Source: Nitrospirales bacterium (lineage in GTDB: Bacteria > Nitrospirota > Nitrospiria > Nitrospirales > UBA8639). From it: a stretch of 49,647 nucleotides of DNA. The DNA lies in assembly GCA_009377845.1 (NCBI GenBank), contig WHTE01000009.1, positions 1 to 49,647 of the forward strand, given 5' to 3'. Both the position numbers and the translations under genes were made by a program. The notes under the pieces are model-generated. The model made no database searches, was not told where the DNA came from, and saw only the letters and a program-made list of their open reading frames with translations. This document shows, in pieces, positions 8,607 through 17,879 of this stretch. Positions within the stretch are counted from its first letter, which is position 1. Each line of letters starts with the position of its first letter.

Positions 8607-8772
8607 GGAAAGAGGCCACCATTTTACGAACTTTTCTGCCAATCTTTATTCGAGTTTTTTGAATCTCCCTGATGAATTCCAGTGCTGACTCGACCTTTTT
8701 TCTCACCTGCCTTTATCGGTCGATCCAACAGAGGCTTTAGCTCTCAAGCAGCCATGCGGTTTCCGAGATTTC

Positions 8773-9177
8773 TCATTGTTGCGGCAAGGCCCGGAAGCCT
8801 TCCAGGGTCGCGACCGCCCTTAAATCGACCACCAGACTATGTGGAGGGGGCGGAGTGCTCCCCACGGACCAGGGGGTATGCCATATCGTGGAGGTATTCC
8901 CATCTTTGACATTCGCGCCCCGGCCCTTCTCTCTGGCTGTTTCCTCACTATTGACCCAGACAACCCACCCGCTGCAAGCGGGGGGGGCCGGCGGGCCAGA
9001 GGCGTTGGGTACCATCACTTGGACGGTGGCGGGAGTGGGATCGGCCAGCCCCAACGCATCGGTGACGATATAGGTGACGGCCCCAGGATCCTCCGCTGTG
9101 GCCACGAGAATGCCGAAGCCAGTGCTAAAGGTCCACCGATGGGTGAGTGGCAGATTCGGTTCCGGATCCGGGCCCAT
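8773..9177 (-). pseudogene. Remnant: PKD domain + F5/8 type C (discoidin) domain
   Basis: The frame starts inside a PKD domain (DPEPNLPLTHRWTF, TDALGLADPTPATVQV) closely similar to the one at 9650-9860, but with an internal deletion of about a dozen residues. It then runs into a discoidin-like stretch: W-V-N-SEE, KDGNTSTIWHTPWS, PPPPHSLVVDL, LEGFRALPQQ, the usual start of a carbohydrate-binding F5/8 type C domain. It stops early, so the discoidin domain is cut short. There is no start signal. The fragment is in frame with the end of the upstream pseudogene across two stop codons, so both may once have been one long gene. Confidence 0.7.
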
Positions 9178-9201
9178 TTACGGAGGTGGAACACCCCCGT
9201 C

Positions 9202-10272
9202 CTAGGGTTGGACGATGACGGAATACATGCTGAAGCCCCTACCGCTGACATTGCCACCGAGGGTAATGGTCCCGCCGGGGAAGGACCGAACATACAGGTG
9301 GAGGGTTGCATCCGACGTCACAAGATCCGTGTCGGTATCGGTAAAGGGGGTCAACCAGGAGGGTTTCGGGGTGATACGAACGTCACATGGGCAACCTGCA
9401 CGGTCACGGGTTGATTGACATCAAAGCTGAGGAAGGCTGCATGGGTGCAGCCTTATCATTGTTGGCGGTTTGGATATACGCGGCTCCCTGCACGCTGGTG
9501 GGGACGGTGGTAAACGTAAAGGCACGGTCGATATACACCGTGCCCCCGACTTGAAGGCCTGAGGCGAGCACGACATACGGTTGCCCACTGGCAACCGTCA
9601 GGTTCGAAATGGTTAATGGCGAGCCAGAGGCGCCGGTCACCGTCACTTGGACAGTGGCAGGGGTGGGATCAGCCAATCCCAAGGCATCGGTGACAGTACA
9701 GGTGACGGTGAACACTCCGGCGGTCGTAAACGTCACGGCCCCGGGATCCTCCACTGTGGCATTGGGAATACCGGAGCCAGTGCCAAATGTCCACAAATGG
9801 GTGAGCGGCAGGTTCGGTTCCGGATCCGTGGCGGTAAAGGTGAGGGACTGACCCACCAAGATGGTCTGGTTCCCACTCGGCGTGTCGATGACGCCATTGG
9901 GGGCCTGGTTGACCGGTCCGCGCCGCCAGAGGAATCTGCGATGTATTTACTCACTTCGGAGGATGGAAGACTCTCATTTCCCGACGCATCGTAAGCGGTG
10001 AGGGTAAAGTAATGGGTTTTGTTGGATTCTAAATTTGCATATTGATAGGTCGTCGTCTTCCCGACAGTCTGAGGAACTCCGTATATCCCTGGAGCGGTTC
10101 CATGATAGATCCGATACCCAGCCAAGTCAGGTTCTAGATTGGCGGCCCATTGGAGGGTTGCCGCATCGCTTGTCGCCGATTGCACACCATTGGGGAGGAA
10201 GAAAAGAGAACCACCGAGAACACACCCCGCAAGAATATTTTTGATAAGGATAGTCGCGCGAACGTCGAGCAT
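9202..10272 (-). pseudogene. Frameshifted FN3 + PKD secreted protein, paralogue of the gene at 7159
   Basis: The first 110 residues (signal peptide and FN3) are almost identical to the paralogue at 7159-8484. After SSGG the frame is lost near 9910-9925. A second frame then continues with PVNQAPNGVIDTP and a complete PKD domain (LTFTATDPEPNLPLTH, VFTVTCTVTDALG). Another shift near 9440 leads to FLSFDVNQPVTV. A further shift near 9370 leads to RITPKPSWLTPFTDTDTD, then GGTITLGGN and SMYSVIVQP, and the stop at 9202. At least three frameshifts make a full product impossible as read. The leader still holds a GEMM riboswitch, but the AAGGAGGT site seen in the other copy is AAAGAGGT here. Sequencing error is a possible alternative. 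Confidence 0.85.
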
Positions 10273-10391
10273 GGGATACCTCTTTCAACAAACAAGGGCC
10301 CCATTCCCGCTTTTCTTTCTTCGGTAACCCGGCTATCAGAAGATTCTGACCCGTGGCTTTGCGTCCCCACTTCACAGTAGGTTTGCCTTTA
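9953..10391 (-). repeat. Direct repeat copy 2: riboswitch, leader and FN3 start
   Basis: Second copy of the 440-base unit at 8165-8604, offset 1788 bases (1787 after a one-base deletion at about 10298). Near identity points to a recent duplication or gene conversion. Confidence 0.92.
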
Positions 10392-10393
10392 AG
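10319..10393 (-). promoter_or_regulatory. c-di-GMP-I (GEMM) riboswitch, copy 2
   Basis: Same core blocks as the first copy (AAAGGCAAACC, GGGGACGCAAAGCCACGGG, AGCCGGGTTACCGAAG), with no change seen in the aptamer. It leads into the frameshifted FN3/PKD gene. Confidence 0.9.
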
Positions 10394-10615
10394 GGACAAG
10401 CTTCATCTCATGGAGTCCCCAGTGCCTCACCCGCTCTGATACCTCCTACCGCTTCGTTTCCTATCATCACAGGCAGGTCACCCTCCAAAATGAGAACACG
10501 TTCATTTCTACCATGTAACGCCTGAACAGTAGGAACGTTGGTCATCAGATTTGTCAACTCATGGCTAGATCGACAACTACCGACTCACCCTTCCTCTGAA
10601 TGCACAAAGCCAGCA

Positions 10616-12619
10616 TCATGCTTCTAAAATTTTGGTATCCACAAGCAGGGCGATGGCCTTACGGATTTGATCCCGCGCCCCAAGAAGAACCAGGACATCC
10701 CCAGATTCCAAAACAATATCGTGAGAAGGATTGGATTGCGTCACCCCATTCCGAGTTAACGCAATCACGGAAGCACCCGTCCGTCCATGGATGTGTAACC
10801 GTGACAATGATTTTCCCAACACGTGGGAATCGTCTTCCACCCGGCAGGTATCGACTTGCACATCCGCCAATGTTCCGGCACGAAGATGGTGGGCCAACTC
10901 GGGTAACTCTCCCCTTCGAAGCAGGAGATAGCCCTCCCGACGCACTTGTTCAACTTTGTCTTGAATCATGGCTTTGGGTGTCTGATAGGTGCGAAGAACT
11001 AATGCAAATATCTCAATTGATGTTTCGAATTCTTCCGGCACGACATCATTGGCTCCTAACTCAAGGAGATCCTGCAATTCCCTCAAATACCGGGTTCGTA
11101 CCACGATATGAAGGGTAGAATTCAGTTGTCGAGCTTGCTGGACAATCCGTCGGGCTCCAAACGGGTCAGAGGTGGCGACCACAAGCACCCGCGCGAACAT
11201 GATGCGGGCTTGAGTCAACACTCTGGGATTCGTCGCGTCCCCATAGATCATGGACCACCTGTCTTTTCCAGAGGCTTTGACCGCATCAGGGTTGACGTCC
11301 AGCACCACATAAGGAATTTCCATATCGCCTAAGACTCGCGCGAGATTGCGACCATTTAACCCATAGCCCACGATGATCACATGATCTTTCATTTTGATCG
11401 GGATGCCCTGAGCAGCATTGGAGGTGCGTCGTGACAACCAATGATTCAACCGGTCAAGAGCCTCGGTTCGTCTAGCCAGGCGAGGAGCCCATTGAATCAA
11501 AAATGGTGTAATCGTCATAGACAGCACCGACACGGCAAGAAAAATATTATAGGCCTGCGAATCTAATAACCCTTCCCGCTGACCCACCCGCGCGAGGATA
11601 AAGGCAAACTCTCCCACTTGGGCTAAGGCCACACCCGTTAGCAATGCAGAAGAAACCGGGGCTCCCGCAAGGAACACCGCACCGGCTCCCGTTACGAACT
11701 TGCCCAAAACCACGAGGAGCAACAACCCCACCACAAGAATGGGAAATTCGAGGATCACCGAGGGATTCATCAACATCCCCACCGAGACAAAAAATAAACT
11801 ATTGAAACTATCGCGAAAGGGGATCACTTCGGCCAACGCTTGATGGCTATATTCCGACTCAGAAATTACCAGGCCTGCGATAAACGCTCCAAGGGCCAAT
11901 GACAATCCTGCGAGCGACGTCAACCAGGCCGTTCCCAACCCCAAGACAATGACAGACAGAAGAAATAACTCTCTGCTTCGAGTCCCCACAATAAGATGAA
12001 GGACATGAGGAACAAGCACTCGTGTGGCCAGCACAATCAATCCCACGACCATGACGGATTTCATCAGGGTTTCGACAATTGCACGTGTCTCACCCTGAGA
12101 ACCCGTTCCCAACACTGGCGTCATTAAAATCATGGCCACCACCGCTAAATCTTGGAAAATGAGAATAGCCATGGTGGCTTGCCCATGCAGAGCATCAATT
12201 TCACCTCGGTCTCCCAGAATCTTGAGGACAATGGCCGTGCTGCTCAACGACAACAACAAGCCCCAAAAGACCGATTCTTCCCATGATCGATGCAGGAGCC
12301 ATCCTCCTATCACCACGACACTGAGCATGCTCATAATTTGCAGGGGACCTCCAACCCACAAGAGACGACTGGAAGCACGCAATCGAGTGAGAGAGGTTTC
12401 CAGGCCAATGGTGAACAACAACAAGACCACACCAATTTCGGCGAGAGTTTCGACTTGATGCAGATCAGAAATGAGGTTCAGTCCATGAGGACCCACTACG
12501 GTTCCGGCGACTAAAAAACCCGCAACCGCTGGTAGCCGGAGTTTTTGAAAAGCAAAAACAACCAGAACGGAGATAGAAAAAATAATGAGGACATCTCGTA
12601 GGACGTGGACTTCACTCAT
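10616..12619 (-). CDS. CPA2 monovalent cation:proton antiporter with TrkA-N and TrkA-C domains (Kef/YbaL type)
   Basis: The first 380 residues are a multi-span membrane domain with the CPA2 signatures GTVVGPHGL, LLFTIGLE and LILIFQDLAVV-like IFQDLAVVAM, plus AFIAGLVISESEY and ALAQVGEFAFIL. Residues about 410-530 are a nucleotide-binding RCK/TrkA-N domain (IIVGYGLNGRNLARVL, then a YGDATNP acidic site). A TrkA-C domain closes the protein (VQVDTCRVEDDSHVLGKSL, VLVLLGARDQI). It should exchange K+ or Na+ for protons at the inner membrane, gated by a nucleotide. I start at ATG 12619 (667 aa). A TTG at 12643 in frame is possible; neither has a clear ribosome-binding site. It appears to be a single-gene unit. 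Confidence 0.9.
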   Translation of the reverse strand: MSEVHVLRDVLIIFSISVLVVFAFQKLRLPAVAGFLVAGTVVGPHGLNLISDLHQVETLAEIGVVLLLFTIGLETSLTRLRASSRLLWVGGPLQIMSMLSVVVIGGWLLHRSWEESVFWGLLLSLSSTAIVLKILGDRGEIDALHGQATMAILIFQDLAVVAMILMTPVLGTGSQGETRAIVETLMKSVMVVGLIVLATRVLVPHVLHLIVGTRSRELFLLSVIVLGLGTAWLTSLAGLSLALGAFIAGLVISESEYSHQALAEVIPFRDSFNSLFFVSVGMLMNPSVILEFPILVVGLLLLVVLGKFVTGAGAVFLAGAPVSSALLTGVALAQVGEFAFILARVGQREGLLDSQAYNIFLAVSVLSMTITPFLIQWAPRLARRTEALDRLNHWLSRRTSNAAQGIPIKMKDHVIIVGYGLNGRNLARVLGDMEIPYVVLDVNPDAVKASGKDRWSMIYGDATNPRVLTQARIMFARVLVVATSDPFGARRIVQQARQLNSTLHIVVRTRYLRELQDLLELGANDVVPEEFETSIEIFALVLRTYQTPKAMIQDKVEQVRREGYLLLRRGELPELAHHLRAGTLADVQVDTCRVEDDSHVLGKSLSRLHIHGRTGASVIALTRNGVTQSNPSHDIVLESGDVLVLLGARDQIRKAIALLVDTKILEA

Positions 12620-12862
12620 GAGTCGCGTTGGAGACGATGACAAGAGTTCAGAGTATCACAAACCCACACATTACCCGGAACAACGAAGATAGGGTTCGGG
12701 CTGTTCCGAGGAATCATCATCCCTCGGAATCGGTGAAATGTCTACCACTCTCCTTGTCCATGTCGACTGGCACTGGCCAAAGGTATTCAGAGTGGAGCAG
12801 GGAAGAAGAATCGAGAGGGTGTCATTCCAGCACAATCCCGATCAATCTTGAAGATCAGGCTT

Positions 12863-13498
12863 TTACGGGTGCGCTGAGGAAGAAAGATCCTGAAATAGCC
12901 AGGGAGCCTCCTGAGTCCGGCGCATTTCATAGGCGGTAATGGCAGACCCGTGTTGAAGGGTAAGGCCAATCCCATCTAACCCCCTCAACAAACCATCCTT
13001 GCGAAAAGGATCCAGGGTGAACGAATACCGCTCCCCTTCGGGAAGAGCGACGACTTGCTGAGCCAAATCGACGGTAACGTGATACTGGTGTGTAAGGGCC
13101 ACCCGGTCGAACAATGTTTGGATTTCCTCTACCGATAACACGACGGGTAGGATCCCATTCTGAAAACAATTATTGTAGAAAATATCGGCAAAACTCGGAG
13201 CCAGAATACAACGAATGCCATAATCCAACAAGGCCCAGGGAGCATGTTCCCTGGAGGATCCACATCCGAAATTTTCCCGTGTTAAAAGAATGGTGGCCCC
13301 TTGATAGCGCAGTTGGTTGACAAAAAATTCCGGATCCTGAGACCCATCCGCACGACGGCGCCAATCAGCAAACAACCCCTCCTTCAGCCCCGTGCGATGG
13401 ATCGTTTTCAAATATTGCTTAGGGATGATTTGATCCGTATCGACATTGCCACGATTTAATGGAGCGACCGTGCCGGTCAAGGTGGTAAACGCTTGCAT
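12863..13498 (-). CDS. leuD: 3-isopropylmalate dehydratase small subunit
   Basis: LeuD, with LeuC, isomerises 2-isopropylmalate to 3-isopropylmalate in leucine synthesis. Landmarks are GNVDTDQIIPKQYLK at the start, NFGCGSSREHAPWAL, the substrate-specificity loop, and SFADIFYNNCFQNGILPV. The length of 211 residues is typical of the proteobacterial-type subunit. A GGGAGA site precedes the ATG. It lies 74 bases after leuC on the same strand, so the two are probably one transcript. No other leu gene is in the window. Confidence 0.96.
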   Translation of the reverse strand: MQAFTTLTGTVAPLNRGNVDTDQIIPKQYLKTIHRTGLKEGLFADWRRRADGSQDPEFFVNQLRYQGATILLTRENFGCGSSREHAPWALLDYGIRCILAPSFADIFYNNCFQNGILPVVLSVEEIQTLFDRVALTHQYHVTVDLAQQVVALPEGERYSFTLDPFRKDGLLRGLDGIGLTLQHGSAITAYEMRRTQEAPWLFQDLSSSAHP

Positions 13499-13572
13499 AT
13501 CTTTCTCCCGTTTAAAGCAAGAGGAAGAGATCTTCCTCTCGAATTCCGAAGAATTCCGTTACTTACCTATTC

Positions 13573-14979
13573 TCACGTATTCCAGGCTCGAATATCGACA
13601 AAATGCCCCGCAACAGCCGCCGCGGCAGCCATGGCAGGGGAAACCAAGTGAGTCCGTCCGCCCTTGCCCTGACGCCCCTCGAAGTTTCGATTACTGGTGG
13701 AGGCGCATCGTTCTCCCGGGGTCAGCACATCGGCATTCATCGCGAGACACATACTACATCCTGGTTCTCGCCATTCAAAACCCGCTTCACGGAAAATCCG
13801 ATCCAGCCCCTCTTCTTCAGCTTGGTGCTTCACCAATCCTGAACCCGGTACCACCATGGCCTTGACGCTTCGGGCGACACGCTTCCCTTTGACGTACCGC
13901 GCCGCCACTCGCAAATCCTCAATACGTGAGTTCGTGCAGGACCCGATAAAGACTCGATCGATCTGAATCTCGCAAATAGAGATTCCCGCTGGTAACCCCA
14001 TATAGGCTAAGGCTCGTTCGGTCGCCATCCGGAGTTTTTCATCCTCAATGGATGCGGGATCAGGAATGTGCCCATTGACATCGGTCACCATTCCCGGATT
14101 GGTCCCCCAAGTGACCTGGGGTGAAATATCCTCTCCTCGCAGTTCAACCACGTGATCAAACCGAGCGCCCGTGTCGGTCCCCAATTTCAGCCAATCCTGC
14201 TTCGCCTGTTCAAATAATGCCCCTTTCGGACTGAGGGGTCGGTCCTTCAAATACGTCACCGTCAATTCATCCGGGCTCACTAGGCCGGCACGGGCTCCCG
14301 CCTCAATAGACATATTACAAAGAGTCATCCGGCCTTCCATCGAGAATGATCGGATCACCGCCCCTGTATATTCCACGACATACCCGTTGCCACCACTGAT
14401 ACCAATCTGCCCGATAATCGCCAGGATCACATCTTTGGAGGAGCAATAGTCAGGGAGTGTTCCACCCACCCGAATTTCCATGGTTTTTGGCCTTTTCTGG
14501 ACCAAGCATTGGGTCGCCAGCACATGTTCCACTTCTGAAGTCCCAATGCCAAACGCTAAGGCTCCAAACGCCCCATGGGTGGAGGTATGAGAATCTCCAC
14601 ATACAATAGTCATTCCGGGTAAAGTCAATCCTTGTTCAGGTCCGATCACATGGACGATTCCTTGGCGGATGTCGTCCATACCGTAATACGTGATTCCAAA
14701 TTCCCCACAGTTGCGTTCCAAGGTTGAAACCTGCAACGCGCTCATGGGATCGGCAATCCCCTGCGCACGGTCGGTCGTCGGAACGTTGTGATCGGGAACG
14801 GCGAGCACCGCAGCTGGGCGCCTAGGCTTTCGCCCGGCTAACCGGAGTCCTTCAAATGCTTGAGGGGAGGTCACTTCATGGACCAAATGCCGGTCAATAT
14901 AGAGTAAGGTGGTCCCATCCGGTTCTTCACGAACCACATGCTGATCCCAAATTTTCTCAAATAACGTTTTGTTTCCCAT
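13573..14979 (-). CDS. leuC: 3-isopropylmalate dehydratase large subunit
   Basis: Aconitase-family catalytic subunit. It binds a 4Fe-4S cluster through Cys348 (IGSCTNSR) and Cys408 and Cys411 (GCSMCLAMN), all present. Other conserved blocks are the N-terminal [11 protein letters not shown], the PDHNVPT site, [26 protein letters not shown], and [22 protein letters not shown] at the C-terminus. The length of 468 is standard. AGAGGA lies eight bases before the ATG. It is first of a leuC-leuD unit; the promoter should lie in the gap before mreB, which is transcribed the other way. Confidence 0.97.
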   Translation of the reverse strand: MGNKTLFEKIWDQHVVREEPDGTTLLYIDRHLVHEVTSPQAFEGLRLAGRKPRRPAAVLAVPDHNVPTTDRAQGIADPMSALQVSTLERNCGEFGITYYGMDDIRQGIVHVIGPEQGLTLPGMTIVCGDSHTSTHGAFGALAFGIGTSEVEHVLATQCLVQKRPKTMEIRVGGTLPDYCSSKDVILAIIGQIGISGGNGYVVEYTGAVIRSFSMEGRMTLCNMSIEAGARAGLVSPDELTVTYLKDRPLSPKGALFEQAKQDWLKLGTDTGARFDHVVELRGEDISPQVTWGTNPGMVTDVNGHIPDPASIEDEKLRMATERALAYMGLPAGISICEIQIDRVFIGSCTNSRIEDLRVAARYVKGKRVARSVKAMVVPGSGLVKHQAEEEGLDRIFREAGFEWREPGCSMCLAMNADVLTPGERCASTSNRNFEGRQGKGGRTHLVSPAMAAAAAVAGHFVDIRAWNT

Positions 14980-15410
14980 GGGATGTATCCTCTTTTCTCT
15001 TGAAAAATTTCGGATCTCTATTATCTACATTAGTTCCCGTCTGGCAAGAGCCATGAAGATCTTTTTAAAAGGTTTGGGTCCAGACCGAGCTTTTCTTTGT
15101 GGTCTTTTGAGACTTCTGATATACTTTTCCCTAAATTGGAAAAGAGCCAACCCCTTGTTTTCCTCCTCAAGACACCTAGGGAAAACAAAAGGGTGCATGC
15201 GATGACTCATCATCCAGCCCCGAACCAGTCCACGGTTTTCCGGCCAGGTGTGAAAAAACAACTCAACGCAGGCAGGGCCACGTTGACCCAGAAATTTCTT
15301 AAAATAACATGAACATTTATTCTCCCTTTACCATCGAAAGACTCTAACGATCAAATCCTTCTCCGATCTTTACCACCTACCCTCTGAATTGATAGGCCTC
15401 TAAACATCGC
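14980..15410. other. Divergent intergenic region between leuC and mreB
   Basis: It must carry the promoters of both the leuC-leuD unit and the mreB cluster. I see no convincing -35/-10 pair, T-box, or leucine-codon leader peptide, and no gene. Confidence 0.35.
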
Positions 15411-16454
15411 ATGGGCATTTTCAATCATATCATCAGCTATTTTTCCCAGGATATGGCTATCGACCTGGGAACATCCTCTACCTTAATTTATATCAAAGGG
15501 AAAGGTATTGTCTTGAATGAACCCTCAGTGGTCACGATTGAGACTCATTCTAAAAAAATTCTGGCAGTTGGCGAAGAAGCGAAACGGATGGTAGGACGAA
15601 CCCCGGGCAACCTCACGGCCATTCGTCCTATGCGAGAGGGAGTCATTGCTGATTTTGACATGACGGAACGCATGTTGCGGTATTTTATCCAAAAAGTTCA
15701 TCGGGGGAGGGGCTTCGTCAGGCCACGAATTATTATTGGAGTGCCATCCAGGATCACTCAAGTTGAACAACGTGCCGTCAAGGAATCCGCCGAGTTGGCT
15801 GGCGCACGAGAAGTGTATCTCATTGAGGAGCCGATTGCCGCTGCCATCGGAGCCGGATTGCCTATTACGGAGCCCTTCGGCAACATGGTGGTCGATATCG
15901 GAGGAGGCACAACCGACATCGCCGTCATATCATTGGGAGGCATCGTCTATTCTGAATCTGTCCGGGTCGCGGGCGACCAAATAGATGGAGCCATTACCAG
16001 CCATCTCAAGCGGGAATACAGCCTGTTAATCGGCGAACATATGGCAGAACGTATCAAGATGGAAATCGGCTCTGCCTACCCTCTGCCCGAAAAAAAACAA
16101 ATCGCCGTCAAAGGTCGGGATTTAGTGTCTGGAATCCCCAGAACGATACTCATTGATGACAGTGAGATACGAGAAGCCTTACAGGATTGTCTCACCACCA
16201 TCGTCCGAGCGATTCGTCTGGCCCTGGAGAACACACCGCCGGAATTGGCGGGAGACATTATTGATCGGGGGATCGTGCTGACCGGAGGAGGATCATTGCT
16301 TCAAGGCCTGGATGATCGACTTCGTGAGGAAACGGCTTTACCCATTGTCACAGTCGAAGATCCCTTAACCTCGGTCGTGTTAGGAGTGGGAAAAACTCTC
16401 GAGGAATTCAGTCTCCTTCGGAAAATTTCTTCGCATTCCAGCCTGTATCCCTGA
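15411..16454 (+). CDS. mreB: Rod-shape-determining actin homologue MreB
   Basis: MreB forms filaments under the inner membrane that guide the elongation synthase RodA-PBP2. The actin-fold ATP sites are visible: [24 protein letters not shown] (phosphate 1), [18 protein letters not shown] (phosphate 2) and the adenosine motif [18 protein letters not shown]. The length of 347 is normal. The N-terminus [17 protein letters not shown] suggests a membrane-binding amphipathic helix. It is first gene of the mreB-mreC-mreD-mrdA-rodA cluster, all on the plus strand with gaps under 35 bases. The ribosome-binding site is weak. Confidence 0.97.
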   Translation: MGIFNHIISYFSQDMAIDLGTSSTLIYIKGKGIVLNEPSVVTIETHSKKILAVGEEAKRMVGRTPGNLTAIRPMREGVIADFDMTERMLRYFIQKVHRGRGFVRPRIIIGVPSRITQVEQRAVKESAELAGAREVYLIEEPIAAAIGAGLPITEPFGNMVVDIGGGTTDIAVISLGGIVYSESVRVAGDQIDGAITSHLKREYSLLIGEHMAERIKMEIGSAYPLPEKKQIAVKGRDLVSGIPRTILIDDSEIREALQDCLTTIVRAIRLALENTPPELAGDIIDRGIVLTGGGSLLQGLDDRLREETALPIVTVEDPLTSVVLGVGKTLEEFSLLRKISSHSSLYP

Positions 16455-16470
16455 GTTCCGATCTATCTGC

Positions 16471-17352
16471 ATGCCTCGATCAGCGCCTACCTTTCCTATG
16501 TCCGCGGGTGCCCGACGAATTCTGGGGATCATCTTCATTCTGTTCCTCGCACTCCTGCTGTTTTTGCCAAGACAATCCCAGGAATGGCTCAGTCACGTGG
16601 GAGGCCCCATAGCAAGGATACTTGAAATCCCCCTTCACTTTGTGGCCTCGATGCAGGATTCGATAAGTGAAATTTGGACCCACTATATTGCCTTGCAGAA
16701 TGTGTGGGAAGAAAATCGACATCTCAGGCAGGAGATTCAACGCTTGCAGGGGGAACAGAATCTTCTTCGAGAAAAGACCATTATTGGCACCCAATTCCAG
16801 CAATTGCTGGCCTATCAGGAAACCGCACCCATGACGACCCTTCCGGCCCGGATCATCGGCCGAAATGTGTCCAATTGGTATCGGGCCATAATTATCAACA
16901 AAGGGGACCGGGACGGCATTCACCCGGAAATGGGAGTGATCACCGAGGCAGGGGTGGTAGGACGAGTGGTACGGGTCAACCCCACGACGGCTATTGTCCT
17001 GCTTCTCTCAGACCCCAACGTGGCGATCACCGGTATGGTTCAAAACAGCCGGGATGAGGGTATTATTCAAGGGACACCCCAAGGAATCATTCACATGAAA
17101 TACCTTCCCCCTCTTTCTCCCGTCCAACCCGGTGATCCCGTGGTGACCTCCGGATTAACAGGTGATTTCCCCCGAGGACTCCAAATTGGCAGGATTCAAC
17201 AGATCACCAAGGCCGACACCGACTTATTTCAATTGGGGGAAATTAGTCCAATTGTCGATTTTTCCAAGCTTGAGGGGGTCTTGGTGATCACCTCGTTTCA
17301 GACTTCTCGTCCCGAATCATCACCGGAATCGGCAATTGCTCCTTCTCCATAA
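16471..17352 (+). CDS. mreC: Rod-shape-determining protein MreC
   Basis: A single N-terminal membrane segment (ILGIIFILFLALLLFLP, residues about 17-33) is followed by a coiled coil (residues about 70-110, LQNVWEENRHLRQEIQRLQGEQNLL). A periplasmic beta-rich domain follows, with the family motifs ARIIGRNVSNWYRAIIINKGDRDGI and GMGVI-like PEMGVITEAGVVGRVV, then VTSGLTGDFPRGLQIGRI. MreC links MreB filaments to PBP2 and activates it. The 293-residue length fits the family. It starts 16 bases after mreB. Confidence 0.95.
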   Translation: MPRSAPTFPMSAGARRILGIIFILFLALLLFLPRQSQEWLSHVGGPIARILEIPLHFVASMQDSISEIWTHYIALQNVWEENRHLRQEIQRLQGEQNLLREKTIIGTQFQQLLAYQETAPMTTLPARIIGRNVSNWYRAIIINKGDRDGIHPEMGVITEAGVVGRVVRVNPTTAIVLLLSDPNVAITGMVQNSRDEGIIQGTPQGIIHMKYLPPLSPVQPGDPVVTSGLTGDFPRGLQIGRIQQITKADTDLFQLGEISPIVDFSKLEGVLVITSFQTSRPESSPESAIAPSP

Positions 17353-17362
17353 GTGCAATCTC

Positions 17363-17869
17363 GTGACCATTTTTCTAGACATCCTTCTTTGCCTCGGAGT
17401 GGTTCTCACTCAAGCCACCTTCAGCACATGGCTATCCGCCAAGGGGATTCAACCTGACTTGTGTTTCGTGCTGGCTTGCGTGATCGGATTTATTTCAGGT
17501 GAATACAAGGGACTCATGGTAGGACTCACGGTGGGGTTATTTCAGGATCTGCTCGCTCCGGGCGGCATTGGACTCAATATGATTTTAAAGGGCCTCGCAG
17601 GAGCTTTGGCCGGCATCACGACCCACACGATTTCTACCATCACTGGTCCCGCAGTCCTGCTGGTCACCTTGGCATTATCCTTAGGGACCGGATTGGCCTC
17701 TCTCATGGTGGCATATCCAGTGGTGGATGCCCTGGTCTTATTCTATGGGCTTTCATCAGTGCTCCTGCCGCAGGGATTATATAACAGCATCCTGACTTTG
17801 GGGATCTTTTGGCTCACCAACAAAATTGGCCTTTCGATGGGCATGGGACACTTAGTGCGAGGACGATAA
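17363..17869 (+). CDS. mreD: Rod-shape-determining membrane protein MreD
   Basis: A hydrophobic protein with five to six predicted membrane spans, containing the MreD signature PDLCFVLACVIGFISGEYKGLMVGLTVGLFQDLLAPGG (cited here in part: GLFQDLLAPG). I place the start at GTG 17363 (MTIFLDILLCLGVV), ten bases after the mreC stop. A TTG at 17336 in frame would overlap mreC. No strong ribosome-binding site supports either, so translation coupling to mreC is likely. MreD works with MreC in the elongasome. Confidence 0.85.
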   Translation: MTIFLDILLCLGVVLTQATFSTWLSAKGIQPDLCFVLACVIGFISGEYKGLMVGLTVGLFQDLLAPGGIGLNMILKGLAGALAGITTHTISTITGPAVLLVTLALSLGTGLASLMVAYPVVDALVLFYGLSSVLLPQGLYNSILTLGIFWLTNKIGLSMGMGHLVRGR

Positions 17870-17879
17870 GACTCAGGCG

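Noticed and set aside
8839-9414. 191-aa plus-strand open frame
   Set aside because: Opposite strand of the PKD/discoidin remnants, rich in Gly and Arg as expected of a shadow frame; the minus strand gives real domains.
8165-10391. The 440-base direct repeats as ends of a composite transposon
   Set aside because: The repeats hold a riboswitch and coding sequence, with no transposase or inverted ends between or within them; a gene duplication explains them.
14980-15410. Leucine attenuator or T-box in front of leuC
   Set aside because: No run of Leu codons in a small frame and no T-box sequence (TGGNACC-type) was found.
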